From: an uncultured Bacteroidota bacterium
Lineage (GTDB): Bacteria > Bacteroidota > Bacteroidia > 2-12-FULL-35-15
NCBI GenBank assembly: GCA_903926385.1
Contig: CAIYIS010000034.1
Coordinates: 1-35,847 of the forward strand
DNA length: 35,847 bases
Direction of reading: 5' to 3'
In this document: in pieces, positions 31,111 to 35,847 of the stretch
Numbering within the stretch: position 1 is the stretch's first letter
Layout: every line of letters begins with the position of its first letter
Program-made: the position numbers and the translations under genes
The notes under the pieces: model-generated
What the model saw: the letters and a program-made list of their open reading frames with translations, nothing else
The model's database searches: none
What the model was told of the DNA's origin: nothing

Positions 31111-33600
31111 CTATTTAATAATCAACATCTCCACCCTTCGGTTTTTCTGTCTGCCTTCCTGAGTTTTATTATCAGCTATTGGTTGAGTTTGACCAAAGAA
31201 TTCTACTTTAAATCTATCATCTTTCACCCCTTTGCTTACCAGATATTTTTTAACGGCTTCAGCTCTTTTCTGCGAAAGTTTTAGATTGTTAGCAGCCACA
31301 CCCTGATTATCCGTATGACCCGAAATTTTCAATCTCCATTTAGGTTTCTTTGCCAAAAGGCCTGCTAATTCATCTAACGAGGAGAACGATTCTTTTTTAA
31401 TAACATCATTACCGGTTGCAAATTCCAGATTACTGAATGCTTTGGCCACAATGGCTTTTTCGACAGTATCCAACTTTATGGCTACATCCTGAGCTTTCAA
31501 CTCATTCAGTTTACTAACATCGGTATGGAGCACAATAAAGTGTAAGTAGCCATCGCGTGTATCTTTAATTGCTTTTTTGGCAATACTTCCCACCATCACT
31601 TTTACATCAAACACCGTGTCAGCTCGGTCGCCTTCTAATTTAAATCTCACCAATTCATCAGCAGGTAATTCATCAAAACTAAAGCTTCCATCTTTACTTT
31701 GTATAACTGTGCGCAAGCTTGCTCCTGCCGAATCGACCAAAATTAATTTCACTTCAGGACAACCGTTATTTCTTGCCGGACCTGGCTTGTCAGGACATTG
31801 GTCAAATTTATCAGGTATGGAATCGTTATCTCTATCCGGACAACCTTTGAATTGAAGTAAACCAAACTCGGTAGGGCAATCGTCTTCTTTGTCAATAATG
31901 CCGTCACCATCTGTATCAGGACATCCGTTAAACTGAGGCAATCCCGGCACATCCGGACAAGCATCTTTTTTATCAATTATTTTATCGCCATCGCGGTCAG
32001 GACAACCACTGAATTCAGGCAATCCCGGTTCGTCCGGACATAAGTCGTCTTTGTCTTCCACATGGTCGTGGTCGCGGTCGGGACAACCATAAAACTCCCA
32101 AACGCCCGGCACATCGCGGCATCTGTCTCTATCGTCAGAAACGTTATCATGATCTCTGTCTTTCACTTTAGGAATAAGCACCGGCAGTTTTACCATTGCT
32201 TCTATATCCATTCCGTAAATAGCATTGGTGGTAACATAAGGCAATATGTTGGAAGTACCGATGATGATACCCCCTAAACGAAGCCCGAGGCCGAGTTTAA
32301 CTTGTCCCATCTGGTCGTACGACACCGGAACAAACACACCAAAATGGCGGCTATCCCAGCGAGGCGTGATGCTGATGGTCGACATTTCGTGAACTTTAGA
32401 TGCTTTGTTTTTAAACTGAAAAGCATAACGTGGTGTAAGGTTTACATAAAAATCTTTCCACAACTGATAATCTATTTGAGCTGATAACACTGTTGGCAAA
32501 TTGACAGAAAAAGTAGAATTATTATTGGCCTTAAAATCGGGATATTTATAATTCAAAAGCGTATCGAGTTGAGTAATTCCACTCGGATTAAAGGTATTCA
32601 AATCCCAGTGAGAAGTAGTAGGGTCGAACGTTTGCTTTTCGGCATTTTTATATTTTACCTTACCAATATCCAGCACCGAAACACCCACGCGCAATTTATA
32701 TTTATTGCTTTCGTTTCGGGTCAAATCTTTTTCTCCGTTCATTTCGTATTTATACTTTAAATAATCCGGACGCCATTCGTACACAAAACCTAAATCCATA
32801 CCAAACGAATGTTCGGACGAAGGCTTATAACTAATTTCGCTTTCGCTGCCGTTAAAGTTGGAACTATGCCCGTAACCGGCTTCTCCGTGCGAAATACTCA
32901 ATACAGTATCGTTGTTGAACTCGTAATGAAAATCTTTTAAATACAAATAAGCGGCCGACATACCTTCTACCAATTTGGCAGTGGCTGCTGCTTTAAAAAA
33001 ATGTTCGCCTTCGGCCTTAAACACGTGTCCGTAGGTAAGTCCGTACTCGGCCCAGGTCATGGTTTGAACACTTAGATTTCTATTATTAATCAACGGCACC
33101 CATAGCGTTGGCTCATAAAGCTGCTTGTAGAGCAGTGTTGCAAGGTCGGCATCCACACCATCCACATTGAGTATACTGCGCACTTTCCATTTTATCGCAA
33201 TTGCATTTTTCGGATTAATAGAAACCATCAGCGATGGGAGGTAAATATTATTTGCCAGATATATTGATTTGGGTTTCGAATTGTTTTTTAATTCCAAATG
33301 TTTTTGAAAAGGAGTTTCTTTAAAAGCATAGTAATTATCGGTATTGAAATCGTACCATTTAAACTTATTGGAATTATAATCCAACGCCTCATGGCGCAAG
33401 CCAATGTAATTATTATACAAACTCAAACTTGTGCCCAGTACATTAAAATCGGAGTAAAAGCGGCTATCTACCACCGATGCGGGCTGCAAATCGGTGCCTG
33501 TAACACCCGAATAATTACTGTTCATATAACCCAAAAAGTCCTGAGCAGAAGCCGTAATACTTAGCAGAACCAATAATACGAGGAGTAGTTTTTTTATCAT
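31111..33600 (-). CDS. OmpA family outer-membrane protein with DUF5723-like barrel and TSP3 repeats
   Basis: The 829-residue protein has a signal peptide (1-19, ending TASA), a large beta-rich N-terminal region (about 20-480) opening with the DFLGYMNSNYSGVTGTDLQP phrase characteristic of DUF5723 proteins, five calcium-binding thrombospondin type 3 repeats (about 490-620, e.g. DRDGDKIIDKKDACPDVPG, DTDGDGIIDKEDDCP), a short Cna-like fold and a C-terminal OmpA domain (about 720-829; KISGHTDNQG with Asp, and NRRVEMLI with Arg, both needed for peptidoglycan binding). It tethers the outer membrane to the cell wall. It heads a likely three-gene operon with the hydrolase and the 133-residue protein. 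Confidence 0.88.
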   Translation of the reverse strand: MIKKLLLVLLVLLSITASAQDFLGYMNSNYSGVTGTDLQPASVVDSRFYSDFNVLGTSLSLYNNYIGLRHEALDYNSNKFKWYDFNTDNYYAFKETPFQKHLELKNNSKPKSIYLANNIYLPSLMVSINPKNAIAIKWKVRSILNVDGVDADLATLLYKQLYEPTLWVPLINNRNLSVQTMTWAEYGLTYGHVFKAEGEHFFKAAATAKLVEGMSAAYLYLKDFHYEFNNDTVLSISHGEAGYGHSSNFNGSESEISYKPSSEHSFGMDLGFVYEWRPDYLKYKYEMNGEKDLTRNESNKYKLRVGVSVLDIGKVKYKNAEKQTFDPTTSHWDLNTFNPSGITQLDTLLNYKYPDFKANNNSTFSVNLPTVLSAQIDYQLWKDFYVNLTPRYAFQFKNKASKVHEMSTISITPRWDSRHFGVFVPVSYDQMGQVKLGLGLRLGGIIIGTSNILPYVTTNAIYGMDIEAMVKLPVLIPKVKDRDHDNVSDDRDRCRDVPGVWEFYGCPDRDHDHVEDKDDLCPDEPGLPEFSGCPDRDGDKIIDKKDACPDVPGLPQFNGCPDTDGDGIIDKEDDCPTEFGLLQFKGCPDRDNDSIPDKFDQCPDKPGPARNNGCPEVKLILVDSAGASLRTVIQSKDGSFSFDELPADELVRFKLEGDRADTVFDVKVMVGSIAKKAIKDTRDGYLHFIVLHTDVSKLNELKAQDVAIKLDTVEKAIVAKAFSNLEFATGNDVIKKESFSSLDELAGLLAKKPKWRLKISGHTDNQGVAANNLKLSQKRAEAVKKYLVSKGVKDDRFKVEFFGQTQPIADNKTQEGRQKNRRVEMLIIK

Positions 33601-33631
33601 CTTTTGTTGTTTATCGTTGCCTTACTCTTTT

Positions 33632-33669
33632 CAAAGGTAAGGTTGTATTCTTTTTTCTTTTCAAAAGTA
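33632..33669 (-). promoter_or_regulatory. two candidate -7 elements for the OmpA-type gene
   Basis: TACCTTTG (33639-33632) and TACTTTTG (33669-33662) both match TAnnTTTG on the minus strand, 31 and 61 bp upstream of the ATG. Confidence 0.5.
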
Positions 33670-33747
33670 AAAATAATTTATTACGTGGATGGTTTAATAA
33701 ATTAAAATTAGAATTTGGGCAGCATTGTTATCGCGCTTCGTTATCCT

Positions 33748-33823
33748 CTCTCCCGCTATCCGTTCCAAGTCCGCCCGCCCCATTGCCTGCACTCTTCGGG
33801 CTTTCCTCTTCTATCGGGTGCAG
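33748..33823. repeat. palindromic repeat related to the left-edge element
   Basis: The complement of 33748-33768 reads TTGGAACGGATAGCGGGAG plus AG, matching TTGGAATGGAAAGCGGGTG plus AG at 103-123 in 18 of 21 positions. CTGCAC (33787-33792) and GTGCAG (33818-33823) form a further inverted repeat. Confidence 0.65.
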
Positions 33824-33855
33824 TTAGTAAGCGCATCTCTCTTGGTTGGCTTTTG

Positions 33856-33924
33856 GTTTAATAATGATGTGGCGTTACAAACGCCATTCTCAACCGCCCT
33901 CGTAACAAACGAGGGCGAGGGGGG
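33856..33924. repeat. 69-bp two-hairpin dispersed repeat, copy 2
   Basis: This copy has the full hairpin 1 (GGCGT, loop TACAA, ACGCC) and hairpin 2 GCCCTCGT (33896-33903) with ACGAGGGC (33909-33916). Its upstream GCAGTTAGTAAGCGCAT box (33820-33836) is 19 bp away, against 79 bp in copy 1. It lies downstream of the 225-residue gene, past that gene's terminator. Confidence 0.85.
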
Positions 33925-33940
33925 TTTAAATAAGCACAAA

Positions 33941-33969
33941 AAAAGCCCCGCATATTTTGCGGGGCTTTT
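33941..33969 (-). terminator. Rho-independent terminator of the 225-residue gene
   Basis: AAAAGCCCCGCA (33941-33952) pairs with TGCGGGGCTTTT (33958-33969) around TATTT. A/T runs on both sides allow action in both directions. It lies 21 bp beyond the minus-strand stop at 33990. Confidence 0.9.
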
Positions 33970-33989
33970 TCTCTTTAATTTAATTCTAC

Positions 33990-34667
33990 TTAAATAACTG
34001 TAAATTTTAAAGGTTTACTTTCAGGGCCTCTTTCGCCTGACGGGCTCTCATACCATGTAATGAAATAACAATCCAGATTAATCTGGTCGGCATCGTGCAT
34101 AATATTAAATATTACAGTACCTACTGTTGACAGGTCATGATATTCTTTACGCTGTGGTGCAGGGCCTCCGTTGGGTACATAACATATCGTCCTGCCTATT
34201 TTGCCAACATCATCCGGTTTCGATTTTTTAGTTTCTTGTCCCGGTGTAGGGTTGTTTACAAAAATTTGAGTTACACCGTGAGTTTGTTTAATAACGGTGT
34301 TGTTAGGTGCATAATCTACTGCTGGTATTTTCCTACGAGTAGTAGCATCAATGTGAATGTGTAGTGCAGCAATATCTGCCGGAAGCAGGGTTATTTCTGT
34401 ACTTTTTTTAAGAGATAGCTGAAGAGCTCGGTAAGCTTTCAGTGCAGCATTATACGCGTTGTTTACTGCTATTACAGAAGCAGGCGTATGGGTTAAAGGG
34501 TCAGCATAAGTGTCAAATGTACTATCAAGAGTAGTTCGTTTGCCGCTTATACCGGTTAATGTTGCAGTTCCTATTGACAAACGGGTAGCAATACCCGTTG
34601 TGTTAATATAATCCACTGCATCATCAAACTCAGTTTTGAAGTCCGAAATAATTTGTGATATTTTCAT
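33990..34667 (-). CDS. uncharacterised protein, helical N-terminus and Fn3-like C-terminus
   Basis: The 225-residue protein is not recognised. Residues 1-90 look helical, with an Ala/Asn-rich stretch (VNNAYNAALKAYRALQLSLKK). The middle (90-140) has mixed character (IHIDATTRRKIPAV), and the C-terminus (about 150-225) looks beta-rich and ends CYFITWYESPSGERGPESKP then LKFTVI, like the last strands of a fibronectin type III fold. There is no signal peptide or membrane segment. The layout recalls a group of Bacteroidetes hypothetical proteins with a helical head and Fn3-like tail, but this is memory, not alignment. It is a single gene with a strong terminator, flanked on both sides by repeats. 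Confidence 0.75.
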   Translation of the reverse strand: MKISQIISDFKTEFDDAVDYINTTGIATRLSIGTATLTGISGKRTTLDSTFDTYADPLTHTPASVIAVNNAYNAALKAYRALQLSLKKSTEITLLPADIAALHIHIDATTRRKIPAVDYAPNNTVIKQTHGVTQIFVNNPTPGQETKKSKPDDVGKIGRTICYVPNGGPAPQRKEYHDLSTVGTVIFNIMHDADQINLDCYFITWYESPSGERGPESKPLKFTVI

Positions 34668-35436
34668 TTTACTTTTTTTTGATTAGTAAATAAATTAATT
34701 ATTTTACAAATTTAATTATGAAATAAATTTCACAAAAATGATTTTTATCAATTTTCAAAAATTAATTTCCCCTGCTTTTTCGATATGCCCTTCATGGACA
34801 TAAATTACCGCTATGGGCAATGTGGTTAATTATTGCCTTGTTTTTTGCCTTTTTATATATACGTAAATCATTGACACGCCTCCTATATTATTAAATATCA
34901 ACATTTAAAAAACGAACAAAATTTCTCACTTTACTTTCTTACACACAAGGAAAGTGTTTCTAAGCACTAGAAATTCATTTTTTAGTACTAAGAAAGCATT
35001 TCTACCCACTACCCTACCCCTGGGGCCCTCTATACCACCTTTGCTAACCCTGATAAAAGTGTTTGTTAGTACTAGAGGAGGTATGCAAATTGTTAAAATA
35101 ACGATTTAGACTAATTTGACCATGTTTTCTATTAATATGGATTGGTTCTTTAGTTATATAAATTGAATCTTTAGTAATTTAAAACCAAACCTTAGTACTA
35201 AGGAAAAGATTCGTATTACTCTGCTTTGCTTCCATATTAATCTGAAAGGTTTCGGTGGTAGGTTGGGAGAATTCTGTCTTAAGTAAGATTGAACCCATCT
35301 TAAGCCCAAACCAATCTTTAATGTGCTAGATTGGTTACTTTAAATAGTGTTTAGGGGTAGGGCAAAAGTATCGATGCCTTTGCAGGTGTTTTTTCACCTG
35401 CAAACAAGTAGACCGAAATATTCATACATTTGTTAT
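34668..35436. other. structured intergenic region upstream of the RAYT gene
   Basis: No gene is supported in 769 bp. The first 270 bp are A+T rich and hold the promoter of the 225-residue gene. From 34951 on there are TTAGTACTAA-type palindromes (34957-34973 imperfect, 34982-34991, 35066-35075, 35190-35203), inverted pairs GAATCTTT/AAAGATTC (35165-35172 and 35205-35212) and AACCAATCT/AGATTGGTT (35309-35317 and 35328-35336), and a distant inverted pair CCCTACCCCT (35012-35021) with AGGGGTAGGG (35353-35362). Confidence 0.6.
35377..35417. repeat. REP-like hairpin adjacent to the RAYT gene
   Basis: TTTGCAGGTG (35379-35388) and CACCTGCAAA (35395-35404) form a perfect 10-bp stem with a T6 loop, followed by CAAGTAGACCGAAA. 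The transposase ATG is 20 bp beyond. The GTAG tetranucleotide (35407-35410) is the type of signal recognised beside REP hairpins by RAYT proteins in enterobacteria. Confidence 0.8.
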
Positions 35437-35847
35437 ATGGTTTCTTTCAGAAAAACATCTAGTGTTTATTTTTTTACAGCCACAAACCTTAATTGGATTA
35501 AAGTGCTTGAGGAGGATAAGCACAAAACAATTTTAATAAATAGTTTGAATTTTTTGAGTGAAAACAAAAGAGTAAGAGTGTTAGGCTTTGTGATAATGCC
35601 AAACCATATACACGTAATTTGGCAAATACTCGAACCAAATATAAATAGTGATGTTCAAAGAGATTTCTTAAAATATACTTCACAGCAAATTAAATGGAAT
35701 TTGGTAAATACTGATTCTCCTTTATTGGATGATATACGGGTAAATGCGAAGGACAGGCGGTATCAAGTATGGGAACGAAATCCGCTGTGGTTTGAACTTG
35801 ATAACACAGCTACGTTTTTGCAAAAACTAAATTATATTCACAATAAT
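35437..35847 (+). CDS. REP-associated tyrosine transposase (Y1/IS200-like, RAYT), partial at window edge
   Basis: The frame is open from ATG 35437 to the last base, giving 137 residues with no stop, so the 3' end is missing. MPNHIHVIWQ (54-63) contains the HUH-type His57 and His59 that coordinate the metal in single-stranded-DNA transposases of the Y1 class. DVQRDFLKYTSQQIKW (72-87) resembles the helix of the Bacteroidetes branch of the family, and Tyr80 in it could be the nucleophile. YQVWERNPLWFEL and KLNYIHNN further match that branch. Such single-copy genes act on REP palindromes rather than mobilising themselves. The REP-like hairpin 20 bp upstream supports this. Confidence 0.88.
   Translation, partial: MVSFRKTSSVYFFTATNLNWIKVLEEDKHKTILINSLNFLSENKRVRVLGFVIMPNHIHVIWQILEPNINSDVQRDFLKYTSQQIKWNLVNTDSPLLDDIRVNAKDRRYQVWERNPLWFELDNTATFLQKLNYIHNN

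Noticed and set aside
35498-35683. 61-codon minus-strand frame within the transposase gene
   Set aside because: Antisense to the RAYT frame, which has clear HUH motif residues.

Overview
The window looks like chromosomal DNA from a member of the phylum Bacteroidota (Bacteroidetes). The gene families point that way: a lamin-tail/FlgD-fold surface protein, an OmpA protein with thrombospondin type 3 repeats, a MauE/DoxX-thioredoxin fusion, a TonB-domain protein with MORN-like repeats, and a LemA-TPM-TPM cluster. So do the promoters, since several genes are preceded by the TAnnTTTG -7 element of the Bacteroidetes primary sigma factor. The DNA is A+T rich. I see no tRNA, rRNA, CRISPR array or phage. 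One transposase-family gene is cut by the right edge.

Left part (1-7.6 kb): a short palindromic repeat overlaps a possible gene tail at the left edge, followed by tatC. Then comes a block that reads as a surface or protein glycosylation locus: a TPR protein, a GT-C type membrane glycosyltransferase, a TMTC-like GT-C protein with C-terminal TPRs, a short-chain dehydrogenase, and a DPM1-like GT2 enzyme with a small DUF2304 membrane protein. The GT2 could charge a polyprenyl phosphate with a sugar and the GT-C proteins could use it outside the membrane. This is inferred.

Middle part (7.9-22 kb): recQ; a probable minus-strand operon of a very large propeller/outer-membrane-barrel protein, a half-size TauE/SafE permease and an M20 amidohydrolase; a glyoxalase II-like hydrolase with DUF1653; a 1136-residue three-lamin-tail surface protein; an acyl-CoA dehydrogenase; and anmK for cell wall recycling.

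Right part (22-35.8 kb): a periplasmic TonB-domain protein, a 1-kb repeat-rich spacer, htpG, lemA and two TPM-domain genes, a MauE-thioredoxin fusion, a small cysteine-rich lipoprotein, a probable operon of an OmpA/TSP3 protein, a lactonase-like metallo-hydrolase and a small membrane-anchored protein, an unrecognised 225-residue protein, and a REP-associated tyrosine transposase (RAYT).

The most unusual material is non-coding. (a) A hairpin of the form TTTGCAGGTG-loop-CACCTGCAAA with a GTAGACCGAAA tail lies just before the RAYT gene; a shorter copy lies about 11.8 kb away before the TonB-domain gene. This looks like a REP/RAYT system. (b) A 69-bp two-hairpin repeat is present twice (65 of 69 positions identical), both times just downstream of a minus-strand gene. 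(c) A minisatellite holds 18 in-register 21-bp units upstream of htpG. (d) A 0.4-kb intergenic region before the RAYT contains several TTAGTACTAA-type palindromes and paired inverted repeats.
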